A stretch of 38,575 nucleotides of DNA from Mycolicibacillus trivialis. GTDB lineage: Bacteria; Actinomycetota; Actinomycetes; Mycobacteriales; Mycobacteriaceae. The position numbers were made by a program, and so were the translations under genes. Within the stretch, counting starts at the first letter, position 1. Every line of letters starts with the position of its first letter. Shown here piece after piece: positions 16,280 to 24,238 of the stretch. The notes below the pieces were generated by a model. That model was given only the letters and a program-made list of their open reading frames with translations, had not been told where the DNA came from and ran no database searches. Where the stretch lies: assembly GCF_002102395.1 (NCBI RefSeq), contig NZ_LQPZ01000014.1:1-38575 (forward strand), written 5' to 3'.

Positions 16280-17314
16280 ATGACCACCCACGAGGGACTG
16301 GACCTGGCGGCCCTGGACCGCCATCTGCGGGACATCGGGGTCGCCCGCAGCGGCGACCTGCGGGCCGAACTGATCACCGGCGGCCGGTCGAACCTGACCT
16401 TCCTGATCGCCGACGACACCTCACGGTGGGTGCTGCGGCGACCCCCGCTCCACGGCCTGACGCCCTCGGCGCACGACATGGGCCGCGAGTACCGGGTGAT
16501 GGCGGCGCTGCAGGACACCGCGGTGCCGGTGGCGCGCACCGTCACCCACAGCGACGATGACAGCGTGCTGGGCGCACCGTTCCAGATGGTCGAATTCGTC
16601 GACGGTCGGGTGGTGCGCACCGCCGGCGACCTCGACGACCTCGGCGACGACGCCACCGTCGACCGGTGCGTCGACGCGCTGATCCGGGTGTTGGCCGACC
16701 TGCACGCCGTCGACCCGGCCGCGGTCGGGCTGACCGGCTTCGGCAAACCCGACGGCTACCTGCAGCGGCAGGTGCGCCGGTGGGGCTCGCAGTGGCAGCA
16801 TGTGCGGCTACCCGACGACGCGCGCGACGACGACGTCACCCGCCTGCACACCGCGCTGGCCGAGGCGGTCCCGGCCACCGGGGACGCGGCGATCGTGCAC
16901 GGCGACTACCGGATCGACAACACCATCCTCGACGCGCGGGACGCCGGCCGGGTGCGCGCGGTGGTCGACTGGGAACTGTCCACGCTGGGTGACCCGCTCT
17001 CCGACGCTGCGCTGATGTGCGTCTACCGCGATCCCTCGCTGGATCTGATCATCGACACCCCGGCCGCCTGGACCTCACCGCGGCTGCCGTCGGCCGACGA
17101 ACTGGCGCAGCGCTACTCGGTGGCCGCCGGGCGGCCGCTGGAGCACTGGAGCTTCTACATGGGCCTGGCCTATTTCAAGCTGGCGATCATCGCCGCCGGC
17201 ATCGACTACCGCAACCGGGCCGCGGGCGAGGACGAGCACGGCGCGGACCGGGTCGGGGAGACCGTCGCCCCGCTGATCGCGCGCGGCCTGCGCGAGCTCA
17301 GCGCCGCGCGGTGA
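16280..17314 (+). CDS. APH-fold phosphotransferase family protein, second copy
   Basis: A 344-residue kinase-like protein related to the one at 3347-4393. It has the GGRSNLTF nucleotide-binding loop (34-41), the catalytic loop HGDYRIDN (207-214), VVDWELSTLGDP (228-239) and a shared GFGKPDGYLQRQ block (153-164). The shared GFGKPDG(Y/F)L element places both in the ACAD10/11-like group rather than among true aminoglycoside kinases. It starts 4 bp after the histidine phosphatase stop, so a phosphatase and a putative kinase share a transcript; they may act on related metabolites, which is inference. It converges on the LapA-like gene with overlapping 3' ends. Confidence 0.82.
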   Translation: MTTHEGLDLAALDRHLRDIGVARSGDLRAELITGGRSNLTFLIADDTSRWVLRRPPLHGLTPSAHDMGREYRVMAALQDTAVPVARTVTHSDDDSVLGAPFQMVEFVDGRVVRTAGDLDDLGDDATVDRCVDALIRVLADLHAVDPAAVGLTGFGKPDGYLQRQVRRWGSQWQHVRLPDDARDDDVTRLHTALAEAVPATGDAAIVHGDYRIDNTILDARDAGRVRAVVDWELSTLGDPLSDAALMCVYRDPSLDLIIDTPAAWTSPRLPSADELAQRYSVAAGRPLEHWSFYMGLAYFKLAIIAAGIDYRNRAAGEDEHGADRVGETVAPLIARGLRELSAAR

Positions 17315-17618
17315 GCTTCTTGGCCTCGCGGCGCAGCTGGTAGATCCGCACGGTACCGACCATGGCGGTCAACAGGCCGCCGATCACCGCCGCCACCAGG
17401 ATCGCCACCCCGAGCGCCATGTTCCAGTGCCACCCCAGGAAGGTGAACGGCACCGAACCGGTGTTCTGTGCGATGAAGATGAGCAGCACGATCAGGGTCA
17501 AGAACCCGATGATCAGCGAGACCCACAGTGCGCCGGCCCGGGTGATCTTGGGCTGCTGCGGCGGGGCCGACGGTTTGGGCTGCGGCCGGTTGGACGGCGC
17601 GGGGGACTGGTGGCTCAT
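17298..17618 (-). CDS. LapA-domain (DUF1049) small membrane protein
   Basis: A 106-residue protein with a Pro/Gln-rich cytoplasmic N-terminus (1-26) and two transmembrane helices (about 31-52 and 68-90). The intervening QNTGSVPFTFLGWHW motif is diagnostic of the LapA/DUF1049 family, and the tail is basic (YQLRREAKKL). The start is the ATG at 17618, preceded on the minus strand by AAGGATG. In proteobacteria LapA homologues assist lipopolysaccharide assembly; in mycobacteria the role is unknown. The 3' end overlaps the convergent phosphotransferase gene by 17 bases. Confidence 0.8.
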   Translation of the reverse strand: MSHQSPAPSNRPQPKPSAPPQQPKITRAGALWVSLIIGFLTLIVLLIFIAQNTGSVPFTFLGWHWNMALGVAILVAAVIGGLLTAMVGTVRIYQLRREAKKLTARR

Positions 17619-17717
17619 GACACCATCCTTACCCCTCGGAGCGGCCGATGTCGCGCAAACCCCGGGGTTGCCCCGCACCGCGGCCCCACCGGACTTCGCC
17701 CCGGCCGGGCTTTGTCT

Positions 17718-17723
17718 TACGGT
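17718..17723 (+). promoter_or_regulatory. Candidate -10 hexamer TACGGT, leaderless type
   Basis: TACGGT fits TANNNT and ends six bases before the ATG at 17730. A start of transcription at the ATG would make the glycolipid-binding-fold gene leaderless. Confidence 0.4.
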
Positions 17724-17729
17724 GGACGG

Positions 17730-18323
17730 ATGAGTGACGCCCCCGCTGAGCCGCCGTCGGGCGCCCGGTCGACGATTCTGACCTGGCGGGCCCCCGACGC
17801 CAGCCGGATGGAATCGGTGCGGATCCAACTCTCCGGCAGCAGGATCAAGGCCGCCGGGCAGATCGTCGCGGCCGCCACCGCGACGCACCCGGCCTTCAAC
17901 GCCTACTACGACCTGCAGACCGATGACACCGGCGCCGCCAAGCGGATCGGGCTGCGGGTCACCCTCGCCGAGCGGGAACGTCAACTCTCGATCGCCCGCG
18001 ACGAGGAGAACATGTGGCTGGTCAGCAGCAGCCAGGGCGAATCGCGGGCGTCGTTCGACGGCGCGCTCGACGTCGACCTCGTGCTGAGCCCGTTCTTCAA
18101 CGCGCTGCCGATCCGCCGGCTGGGGGTCAGGGACCAGGGCGACACCGTCAGCGTGCCGGTGATCTACCTGACCCTGCCGAGTATGGAGATCAACCCGGCC
18201 ACGATCAGCTACCGCAGCGCCGGCGACGGGATCGCGGTCAGCTCGCCGGTCGCCGAGGCCATCCTGACCGTCGACGACGACGGCTTCATCGTGGCCTATC
18301 CAGGACTGGCAGAGCGGATCTGA
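17730..18323 (+). CDS. Putative glycolipid-binding domain protein (PF06475-type)
   Basis: A 197-residue soluble protein. The pattern [16 protein letters not shown], then YYDLQTD, then [19 protein letters not shown] (115-133), then [15 protein letters not shown] resembles the putative glycolipid-binding family (PF06475), where a DxDLxxSPxxNxLPIRRL block is the strongest signature. The family name rests on a structural suggestion; the ligand in mycobacteria is unknown. No signal peptide is seen, so it is probably cytosolic. Synteny next to tyrA matches, from memory, the mycobacterial arrangement around Rv3754-Rv3755c. Its last 38 bases overlap the convergent tyrA gene. Confidence 0.75.
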   Translation: MSDAPAEPPSGARSTILTWRAPDASRMESVRIQLSGSRIKAAGQIVAAATATHPAFNAYYDLQTDDTGAAKRIGLRVTLAERERQLSIARDEENMWLVSSSQGESRASFDGALDVDLVLSPFFNALPIRRLGVRDQGDTVSVPVIYLTLPSMEINPATISYRSAGDGIAVSSPVAEAILTVDDDGFIVAYPGLAERI

Positions 18324-19245
18324 TCACCCCGCCGGCCCGACCGGCGGCGGCCAGTTCGTCGCGCCAATCGTTCTCGCCGATCATGACGGTGACGATGTCG
18401 TGGCGGGGGAAGCTGTCGTAGCGGGTCCGGGCGGCGTGCCCCTCCTCGACCAGCTCGGCCACCGAGCCGTGCTCGGCGAGCGTGGCGCGCACCGCGGACA
18501 GCCGCTCCAGCAGCTCGTCGAGTGCGGGCAGCAGCTGCTCGGCGTTGGCCTCGCACATCGCACGCACCAGGTCCGGCGCGGTGCCGGCCACCCGGGTGCC
18601 GTCCCGGAACGACCCGGCTGCCAACGCGAACGCCAGCGGCACGTCGGTGGCGGTGACCGCCAGGGCCTCGGCGGCCAGGTGCGGCAGGTGCGAGATGGCC
18701 GCGACCGCGGCGTCGTGCTCGTCGGAGCGGGCCGGCACCACCACCGCACCGCACTGCAGCGCCAGATGCATCACCTGGGTCCACACCGCCGGATCGACGT
18801 GATCGTCGACGCTGATCACCCACGGGGCGCGGCGGAACAACCGGGCATCGCCGGCGGTCCAGCCGGAATGCGCGGTGCCGGCCATCGGGTGCCCTCCGAC
18901 GAAGCGGCGCTGCAGGCCGGCCGCGGTGACCAGGTCCAGGACCTCGCGTTTGACGCTGGTCACGTCGGTGAGCGCGCAGTCCGGCGCCCAGTCGGCGATG
19001 TGCTCGAGCATCCCGGGCAGGGCAGGTACCGGCACGGCCGACACGATCAGCGCGTCGGTGTCGGCGGCGCGGGTGAGTACGGCGTGCAGGTCGGTGTCGG
19101 CGTCGAAGCCGTCGGCCGCCGCCTCCGAGGCGCCGCGCGCCGACCGGTTGTAGCCGAACGCCTGTCGACCGGCGGCGACGGCCGCGCGCAGCACCGAGCC
19201 GCCGATCAATCCCAGCCCCAGCACACATACCGGTGATTCCGCCAC
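18286..19245 (-). CDS. tyrA: Prephenate dehydrogenase
   Basis: A 319-residue enzyme that oxidatively decarboxylates prephenate to 4-hydroxyphenylpyruvate in tyrosine synthesis. The N-terminal Rossmann motif is [10 protein letters not shown] (8-17). The catalytic region includes LTDVTSVK and [13 protein letters not shown], with the conserved substrate-site His in GGHPMAG, followed by a helical C-terminal domain. I place the start at the GTG at 19245, immediately before the Rossmann strand; the frame extends upstream but those residues look unlike the family. It is divergent from the tadA-associated gene, with a 16-bp perfect palindrome in the intergenic space, and its 3' end overlaps the glycolipid-binding-fold gene. 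Confidence 0.9.
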   Translation of the reverse strand: MAESPVCVLGLGLIGGSVLRAAVAAGRQAFGYNRSARGASEAAADGFDADTDLHAVLTRAADTDALIVSAVPVPALPGMLEHIADWAPDCALTDVTSVKREVLDLVTAAGLQRRFVGGHPMAGTAHSGWTAGDARLFRRAPWVISVDDHVDPAVWTQVMHLALQCGAVVVPARSDEHDAAVAAISHLPHLAAEALAVTATDVPLAFALAAGSFRDGTRVAGTAPDLVRAMCEANAEQLLPALDELLERLSAVRATLAEHGSVAELVEEGHAARTRYDSFPRHDIVTVMIGENDWRDELAAAGRAGGVIRSALPVLDRPR

Positions 19246-19275
19246 GTATTCAGGTTGGCATACCCGCCGACGGCG

Positions 19276-19291
19276 CCGGTCGCGCGACCGG
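19276..19291. promoter_or_regulatory. 16-bp perfect palindrome in the tyrA divergent intergenic region
   Basis: CCGGTCGCGCGACCGG reads identically on both strands and lies midway between tyrA and the tadA-associated gene, 31 bp from the nearer start codon. It could be an operator. In DNA this GC-rich a palindrome of this size may also arise by chance. Confidence 0.25.
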
Positions 19292-19321
19292 TCTCGGCTG
19301 GTCAACGCCCTGTCGGGGGAC

Positions 19322-19327
19322 TAGCGT
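19322..19327 (+). promoter_or_regulatory. Candidate -10 hexamer TAGCGT, leaderless type
   Basis: TAGCGT fits TANNNT and ends eight bases before the ATG at 19336. No Shine-Dalgarno is seen between, so the tadA-associated gene and tadA may be read from a leaderless mRNA. Confidence 0.4.
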
Positions 19328-19335
19328 AGGCGCCG

Positions 19336-19845
19336 ATGGGAGCAGAGCGCGTCGCGAGCACCGAAAGCCCGGACGGCTTCGGCGTCGCCGTCGTGCGCGA
19401 GGACGGGCGGTGGCGGTGCAGCGCGCTGCCCGCCGCGGCGCTGGGGAGTCTGGGTGCCGCCGAGAGCGCGCTGCGGGAACTGCGCAGTGCCGGCGCCGTG
19501 TTCGGGTTCCTCGACGTCGACGACGAGTTCTTCGTGATCCTGCGGCCGGCCCCGGGCGGCACCCGGCTGCTGCTCTCGGACGCCACCGCGGCGCTGGACT
19601 ACGACCTGGCGGCCGAGGCGCTGGACAACCTCGACGCCGACCTGGACCCCGACGATCTGGACGACGCCGACCCGTTCGAGGAGGGCGACCTGGGGTTGCT
19701 CGCCGACCTGGGCCTGCCGGAGGCGGTGCTGGGGGTCATCCTGGCCGACACCGACCTCTACGCCGATGAGCAGTTGGGCCGCATCGCCGCGGAGATGGGC
19801 TTCGCCGCCGAACTGTCGGCGGTGCTGGACCGGCTCGGCCGGTGA
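19336..19845 (+). CDS. tRNA adenosine deaminase-associated protein
   Basis: A 169-residue acidic protein, conserved in actinobacteria immediately upstream of tadA (Rv3753c type). Visible features are FGVAVVREDGRWRCSALP near the N-terminus, LRSAGAVFGFLDVDDEFFVILRP in the middle, a very acidic stretch (about 92-122, rich in DLD and DDAD) and a helical C-terminus. No catalytic motif is recognisable. Its stop overlaps the tadA start (GTGA), so the two are almost surely co-translated and probably interact functionally, though the role is not established. Confidence 0.85.
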   Translation: MGAERVASTESPDGFGVAVVREDGRWRCSALPAAALGSLGAAESALRELRSAGAVFGFLDVDDEFFVILRPAPGGTRLLLSDATAALDYDLAAEALDNLDADLDPDDLDDADPFEEGDLGLLADLGLPEAVLGVILADTDLYADEQLGRIAAEMGFAAELSAVLDRLGR

Positions 19846-20297
19846 CCGACGACGACCTGATCCGCGCCGCACTGGCCGCCGCGGGCACCGCCGGGCCCCG
19901 CGACGTGCCGATCGGGGCGGTGGTGGTCGACGCCGACGGCACCGAACTCGCCCGCGCCGTCAACGCCCGTGAAGCGCTCGCCGACCCCACCGCGCACGCC
20001 GAGATCCTGGCCCTGCGGGCCGCGGCGGCGGTCGCCGGGGACGGTTGGCGCCTCGGCGGGGCGACGTTGGCGGTCACCGTCGAACCGTGCACGATGTGCG
20101 CCGGGGCGTTGGTGCTGGCCCGGGTGGCCCGGGTGGTTTTCGGGGCGTTCGAGCCCAAGACGGGCGCCGTCGGCTCACTGTGGGACGTGGTGCGCGACCG
20201 GCGGCTCAACCACCGGCCCGAGGTGCGCGGCGGGGTCCTGGCCGAGGAGTGCGCGGTACCGCTGCGGGAGTTCTTCGCCCGCCAGCGATTGGGGTGA
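19842..20297 (+). CDS. tadA: tRNA-specific adenosine-34 deaminase
   Basis: A 151-residue zinc-dependent deaminase converting the wobble adenosine of tRNA-Arg(ACG) to inosine. The cytidine-deaminase-fold signatures are complete: HAE (52-54; His52 zinc ligand, Glu54 proton shuttle) and PCTMC (82-86; Cys83 and Cys86 ligands). The N-terminal VPIGAVVVD strand and the FGAFEPKTGAVGS loop are also typical. The GTG start overlaps the stop of the associated gene by four bases. Transcription continues toward tRNA-Ser(CGA), 28 bp downstream on the same strand. Confidence 0.93.
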   Translation: MTDDDLIRAALAAAGTAGPRDVPIGAVVVDADGTELARAVNAREALADPTAHAEILALRAAAAVAGDGWRLGGATLAVTVEPCTMCAGALVLARVARVVFGAFEPKTGAVGSLWDVVRDRRLNHRPEVRGGVLAEECAVPLREFFARQRLG

Positions 20298-20325
20298 GCG
20301 GCCCGGCATTGTTACGCTGTCCCGC

Positions 20326-20416
20326 GGTGGCGTGTCCGAGCGGCCGAAGGAGCACGCCTCGAAAGCGTGTGACGGGTAACCCCCGTCCGTGGGTTCAAAT
20401 CCCACCGCCACCGCCA
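20326..20416 (+). tRNA. tRNA-Ser (anticodon CGA)
   Basis: The cloverleaf can be folded by eye. The acceptor stem GGTGGCG pairs with CGCCACC (20406-20412), the discriminator is G, and CCA is encoded (20414-20416). The anticodon stem CACGC/GCGTG encloses CTCGAAA, giving anticodon CGA for codon UCG. The long variable arm (GACGGG...CCCGTC) is the class II feature of tRNA-Ser, and the T-loop GGTTCAAATCC is present. The 3' end is 22 bp from the convergent transpeptidase stop. From memory, the homologous tRNA in M. tuberculosis adjoins an integrase; no integrase or duplicated 3' end is seen here. Confidence 0.95.
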
Positions 20417-20438
20417 TACGACCCGCCGGGTCAGCCGG

Positions 20439-21320
20439 TCACTCGCCGGCCGGTCCGTCCGCGGCCGGTTCCCGCTCGGCAGGGCCCCGGTCCGCCGGCC
20501 CCTCGATGGCCGGTCCCTCGATGACGATCACCGGGTCCCCGATGTTGGCCGTGTCGAAATACCACTCCGCGTCGGTGGGGCTGAGGTTGATGCAGCCGTG
20601 GCTGGTGTTCTCCACGCCCAACGAACGCAGCGCCCACGGTGCGGAGTGCACGTAGATTCCACGCGCGCTGATCCGTACCGCGTGGTCCACCGTCAGCCGG
20701 TAGCCCTCCGGGTCGTCGATCGGAATGCCGACGCTGCTGGAGTCCATGACCACCGAACGGTCCTTGGCCAGCACCGTGTAGGTGCCCACCGGCGTCGGGA
20801 ACTTCTCCTTGCCCATCGACGCGGGCAGCACCCCGGCCTCCCCGTAGTGCGGCAGGTGGTGTGCCGCGGGCAGCGGCGGGCCGGGCGTCACCCCGAGGTG
20901 GTCGACGCTGACCGTGAAGGTGTGCGCGGTGAGGTCGGCGACGCCGAGTACGGCAGGCCCGGTCTTGAACTCGGTGGTCAGCCCGCCCACCGAGAGCGTC
21001 ACCGTGCTGTGCGCCGGCCAGAAGGCGTCCGGCCGCCAGTGCACCACCGAATCCTCGACCCACTCGTAGCGGCCGGTCATGGCGGGGACGGACCGCACCC
21101 GTAGGGCGTGTTCGGCGGCGACGCGGTCGACCACCGGTCCGTCGAAGGTCACCACCACCGGGTGGGCGACGCCGACCGGCTGATCACCGGACGGCTGGAT
21201 CGAGGTGATGGCCGCGGCGATCGGTGGGAGCGTTGCGGCTGCGGCGGCCGAGACCGGTGATGTTGTGGCCGCCACGGTGAATCCGACCACCGCCAGCACC
21301 GACCGCACCGCCGCCCACAT
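20439..21320 (-). CDS. L,D-transpeptidase (YkuD domain, Ig-like domain)
   Basis: A 293-residue exported enzyme forming 3-3 cross-links in peptidoglycan. It has an N-terminal signal sequence (VLAVVGFTVAATTSPVSAAAAA), an Ig-like domain at about 40-120 and a YkuD catalytic domain at about 130-268. The catalytic signature is SHGCIN with Cys243 and His241, and His225 is in IYVHSAP. No lipobox cysteine is seen, so it is secreted or signal-anchored rather than a lipoprotein. The C-terminal 25 residues are a Gly/Pro/Glu/Ala repeat (IEGPA, DRGPAE, ADGPAGE) not needed for the fold. The layout is that of the mycobacterial Ldt group; which paralogue it matches is not certain. A 400-bp AT-rich region precedes it. 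Confidence 0.9.
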   Translation of the reverse strand: MWAAVRSVLAVVGFTVAATTSPVSAAAAATLPPIAAAITSIQPSGDQPVGVAHPVVVTFDGPVVDRVAAEHALRVRSVPAMTGRYEWVEDSVVHWRPDAFWPAHSTVTLSVGGLTTEFKTGPAVLGVADLTAHTFTVSVDHLGVTPGPPLPAAHHLPHYGEAGVLPASMGKEKFPTPVGTYTVLAKDRSVVMDSSSVGIPIDDPEGYRLTVDHAVRISARGIYVHSAPWALRSLGVENTSHGCINLSPTDAEWYFDTANIGDPVIVIEGPAIEGPADRGPAEREPAADGPAGE

Positions 21321-21721
21321 TCGAAGAAACCGCCTTTTTCCGCCGGAATATCGCCGTCAATGTTAAGGCGATTAAGTTGAAATTCAGGGCCGGTGCCGTT
21401 GCTTTCTCGTCAATTGTCGATCAATTTTTGATTGCAATTGCGGTTAATCGACTGACGATCCGCACGTCCATCACTACAACGTCAAATGGGTTGCCCACCA
21501 GCAGTTTACCGCTTCATGGCGGCGGGGGTGCGGCATGGTGAGTGGGTGGGGCTTCGGTCACCGTTCGCCCACGACGCGGTAACGCCTCGGTCATGAGTTG
21601 TCTCGTTTCGGCAACCAATGTCATCCCGGTCTGGACCGCTGTGGCGGCGGCGGGCTAAGTTTTTGCCGCGCGTGGAGCGAATCACGCGGTAATCCGTGGT
21701 GTGCCAATCAAGGAGAGCACA
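21321..21721. other. 400-bp non-coding region with AT-rich core
   Basis: No convincing gene is seen between the transpeptidase and the secreted-protein gene, which diverge from here. The part at about 21335-21490 is far richer in A/T than any neighbouring DNA. It contains an imperfect inverted repeat (arms 21411-21424 and 21428-21440, separated by TTT). The region must hold both promoters. TAAGTT near 21656-21661 is a possible -10 for the plus-strand gene. The low GC could also attract a nucleoid protein such as Lsr2, or be a trace of insertion. Confidence 0.55.
21411..21440. repeat. Imperfect AT-rich inverted repeat upstream of the transpeptidase gene
   Basis: CAATTGTCGATCAA and TTGATTGCAATTG are inverted copies with one bulged base and one mismatch around a three-base centre. 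The repeat lies about 90 bp upstream of the transpeptidase start and could be an operator or a cruciform/hairpin. Confidence 0.4.
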
Positions 21722-22159
21722 GTGAAACTCTCGGGTCGACTGTGGGCGGGCGTGGGTGCGCTCGCCGGACTCGGCGTTGCGGCGCTGGGGATCGCGCCGG
21801 TCGGGGCGGCTGCGCCGCTACCCGCAGGCGGCCCGGTCTGCGCCGAGGGTGCGGTGGTGAGCGCCGTGGGTGCGCCATGCCCGGCGGCCCCGGTCGCCGC
21901 GGTGCCTCACGCACCGGTCGTGCCGTTGGCGGGCGGATTCCCCGGTCCGCCGATCGTGCCGGTCGTCCCGGCCGCCCCGGTGGTTCCGGCCGCCCCGATC
22001 GTGCCTGCCGCGCCGGTGGTTCCGGTCGCCCCGGCGGCGGCCCCGGTCGTCCCCGCCGCGGCACCCGTCGTCGACGCGGCGGCTCCAGCCGGCAAGGGCG
22101 TGCCCACCAACCCGGATGCACCGGATCTGGTGGTCCTGCCCGGTCCACCGCTGCCATAG
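21722..22159 (+). CDS. Secreted Pro/Val/Ala-rich low-complexity protein
   Basis: A 145-residue protein. It begins with a cleavable-looking signal peptide (VKLSGRLWAGVGALAGLGVA through PVGAAAP). A short segment with two cysteines follows (GPVCAEG and GAPCPAAP). A long low-complexity tract is built from repeated VVPAAP/PVVPVAP units (about 75-125). The tail is TNPDAPDLVVLPGPPLP. The start is well determined: AAGGAGA stands six bases before the GTG at 21722. Such Pro/Ala-rich exported proteins are common in mycobacteria and may span or bind the wall; no enzymatic domain is present. It lies 53 bp upstream of the WS/DGAT gene. Confidence 0.7.
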   Translation: MKLSGRLWAGVGALAGLGVAALGIAPVGAAAPLPAGGPVCAEGAVVSAVGAPCPAAPVAAVPHAPVVPLAGGFPGPPIVPVVPAAPVVPAAPIVPAAPVVPVAPAAAPVVPAAAPVVDAAAPAGKGVPTNPDAPDLVVLPGPPLP

Positions 22160-22212
22160 TTGGAGGCAGCGCGGCCTAACGTGGCCGCACGCCAGCCGGG
22201 AAGTAGGCCGTC

Positions 22213-23565
22213 ATGGAACTCATTTCGCCCACCGACGCGATCTTTCTGCTCAGCGAGTCGCGGGAACACCCCATGCACGTCGGCGGTCTACAACTGTTCC
22301 GGCCGCCGGAGGGCGCCGGCCCGGAGTTCCCGCGCGAGAGCTACGAGGCGCTGATCGCCAACGACGACTTCCAGCCCACCTTCCGCAAGCGGCCGGCCAC
22401 GTTGTTCGGCGGGATCAGCCCGGTGGGCTGGATCTACGACGACGACGTCGACATCGACTACCACGTACGCCGGGTGGCGCTGCCGTCGCCGGGCCGCATC
22501 CGCGACCTGCTCGAACTGACCTCGCTGCAGCACGGCGCCCTGTTGGACCGGCACCGCCCACTGTGGGAGACCCACTTCATCGAGGGCTTGCACGACGGCC
22601 GATTCGCCGTCTACGTCAAGGCCCACCACGCGCTGATCGACGGCGTCTCGGCGCTCAAACTCATGCAACGGGCGCTGTCGGTGGACCCCGACGACCCGCG
22701 GATGCGGGCGCTGTGGGATCTGCCGCGCCGGCGCGTCACCGTGCAGCGGTCCCGGTTGCAGACCCTCACCGGCCTGGTGCGCTCCACCGCGGCGCTCGGA
22801 CCGTCGACGGTCATGCTCGCGCGTGCCGCGCTGCTCGAACAGCAGTTGACCCTGCCGTTCGCTGCGCCGCGCACCATGTTCAACGTCAAGATCGGCGGGG
22901 CACGACGCTGCGCCGCCCAGTCGTGGTCGCAGGACCGGATCAGGCGGGTCAAGGACGCTGCCGGGGTCACCGTCAACGACGCCGTCCTGGCGATGTGCGC
23001 CGGTGCGCTGCGCTACTACCTCGAGGAGCAGCACGCGCTGCCGGACACGCCGCTGGTCGCGATGGTGCCGGTGAACCTGCGCACCGAGGCCGAAGCCGAC
23101 GCCGGCGGCAACATGGTCGGCACGGTGCTGTGCAACCTGGCCACCGACGTCGACGACCCGGCGCAGCGGCTGGCCACGATCAGCGATTCGATGCGGGCGA
23201 ACAAGCAGGTGTTCGCCGAGTTGCCGCGAGTGCAGGCGCTGGCCCTGTCCGCGGTGAACATCGCCCCGCTCGGGTTGGCCGGGGTACCGGGGTTCGTCTC
23301 GTCGGCGCCCCCGCCGTTCAACGTGGTGATCTCCAACGTGCCCGGCCCGCGGGAGCCGCTGTACTGGCGCGGCGCCCGGCTCGACGGCAACTACCCGCTG
23401 TCGATTGCGATGGACGGCCAGGCCCTCAACATCACGCTGACCAACACCGCGGGCAACCTCGACTTCGGCCTGGTGGGCTGCCGGCGCAGCGTGCCGCACC
23501 TGCAGCGGCTGCTCGGGCACCTGGAGTCGGCGCTGAAGGACCTGGAACGCGCGGTCGGGGTCTGA
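22213..23565 (+). CDS. WS/DGAT wax ester synthase / diacylglycerol acyltransferase
   Basis: A 450-residue acyltransferase that esterifies diacylglycerol or long-chain alcohols with acyl-CoA, making storage or envelope lipids. The active-site motif HHALIDG is at 138-144. PLWE (116-119), NDAVLAMCAGALRYYL and a C-terminal NVVISNVPGPR block are all canonical. There are no transmembrane helices; the enzymes associate with membranes and lipid bodies. Mycobacteria carry many paralogues (Tgs family), and which one this matches is not clear. The start at 22213 begins MELISPTDAIFLL, the usual N-terminus. A Nudix gene follows 7 bp downstream and is probably co-transcribed. Confidence 0.92.
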   Translation: MELISPTDAIFLLSESREHPMHVGGLQLFRPPEGAGPEFPRESYEALIANDDFQPTFRKRPATLFGGISPVGWIYDDDVDIDYHVRRVALPSPGRIRDLLELTSLQHGALLDRHRPLWETHFIEGLHDGRFAVYVKAHHALIDGVSALKLMQRALSVDPDDPRMRALWDLPRRRVTVQRSRLQTLTGLVRSTAALGPSTVMLARAALLEQQLTLPFAAPRTMFNVKIGGARRCAAQSWSQDRIRRVKDAAGVTVNDAVLAMCAGALRYYLEEQHALPDTPLVAMVPVNLRTEAEADAGGNMVGTVLCNLATDVDDPAQRLATISDSMRANKQVFAELPRVQALALSAVNIAPLGLAGVPGFVSSAPPPFNVVISNVPGPREPLYWRGARLDGNYPLSIAMDGQALNITLTNTAGNLDFGLVGCRRSVPHLQRLLGHLESALKDLERAVGV

Positions 23566-23572
23566 GGCGCCG

Positions 23573-24040
23573 ATGGTGGTGTTGAGCGCCGCGCTGCTGC
23601 TGCACCGAGAACGCGACGGTCACCTCGAGGTGCTCATCGCCCACCCCGGCGGGCCGTTCTGGGCGCGCCGCGACGACGGCGCCTGGTCGGTGCCGAAGGG
23701 CGAATACCGGCCCGGCGAGGACCCCTGGGCCGCGGCGCGGCGCGAATTCGCCGAGGAGGTCGGCCTCACCCCGCCCGACGGCCCGCCCGTCGACCTGGGG
23801 GAGTTCGTCCAGCCCAGCCGGAAACGCATCACCGTGTTCGCGGTGGCCGGAGACCTCGACGTCAGCGACGCGCACAGCAACACCTTCGAGCTGGAGTGGC
23901 CGAAGGGCTCCGGACGGCTGCGGGAGTTTCCCGAAGTGGACCGCGTCGGCTGGTTCCCGATCGCCGCGGCGCGGACCAAGCTGCTGCCCGGGCAGCGACC
24001 GATCCTGGACCGGCTGCTCGAACTGCGCGGCGCGCGGTAG
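23573..24040 (+). CDS. Nudix hydrolase
   Basis: A 155-residue protein with an intact Nudix box at 43-65 (GEYRPGEDPWAAARREFAEE, then VGL), matching GX5EX7REUXEEXGU. The upstream strand AHPGGPFWARRDDGAWSVPKG binds substrate. The FWARRDDGAWSVPKGE pattern resembles Ap4A-hydrolase-like or MutT4-like members that act on nucleoside diphosphates linked to another moiety. No extra domain is visible. It begins 7 bp after the WS/DGAT stop and presumably shares its mRNA, but a metabolic link is not obvious. Confidence 0.85.
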   Translation: MVVLSAALLLHRERDGHLEVLIAHPGGPFWARRDDGAWSVPKGEYRPGEDPWAAARREFAEEVGLTPPDGPPVDLGEFVQPSRKRITVFAVAGDLDVSDAHSNTFELEWPKGSGRLREFPEVDRVGWFPIAAARTKLLPGQRPILDRLLELRGAR

Positions 24041-24232
24041 CGCGCCCGCCCGGCAGCCTCGCAGCCCGCCCGCCCGGCCTTCCGCCGAGTGGGCGGCGTG
24101 TCGGGGCCGGATCGGCGGAATCGCCGACAGATCCTGCACGCTCGGCGAGTAGCCGACGGCGATCGCGGCCTGCACGCGACAGAATCCCGCCTCCCTCGGC
24201 CGCGCCTCCCGGGCGGGCGGGCCCGACGCGCC

Positions 24233-24238
24233 TAAACT
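24233..24238 (+). promoter_or_regulatory. Candidate -10 hexamer TAAACT before the acyltransferase gene
   Basis: TAAACT is a good TANNNT match. It abuts the only canonical in-frame start codon of the next gene (TTG, 24239), so that TTG would lie upstream of the transcription start. The promoter and the strong ribosome-binding site at 24251-24260 therefore both argue for translation starting further downstream. Confidence 0.45.

Noticed and set aside
20326..20450. Integrated element at tRNA-Ser(CGA)
   Set aside because: No integrase, excisionase or duplicated tRNA 3' end was seen nearby. The transpeptidase gene begins its 3' end 22 bp after the tRNA.
24041..24238. Gene between the Nudix and acyltransferase genes
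   Set aside because: Frames here are short or antisense and lack domains. Only a small hairpin (24112-24127) and the promoter-like TAAACT were found.
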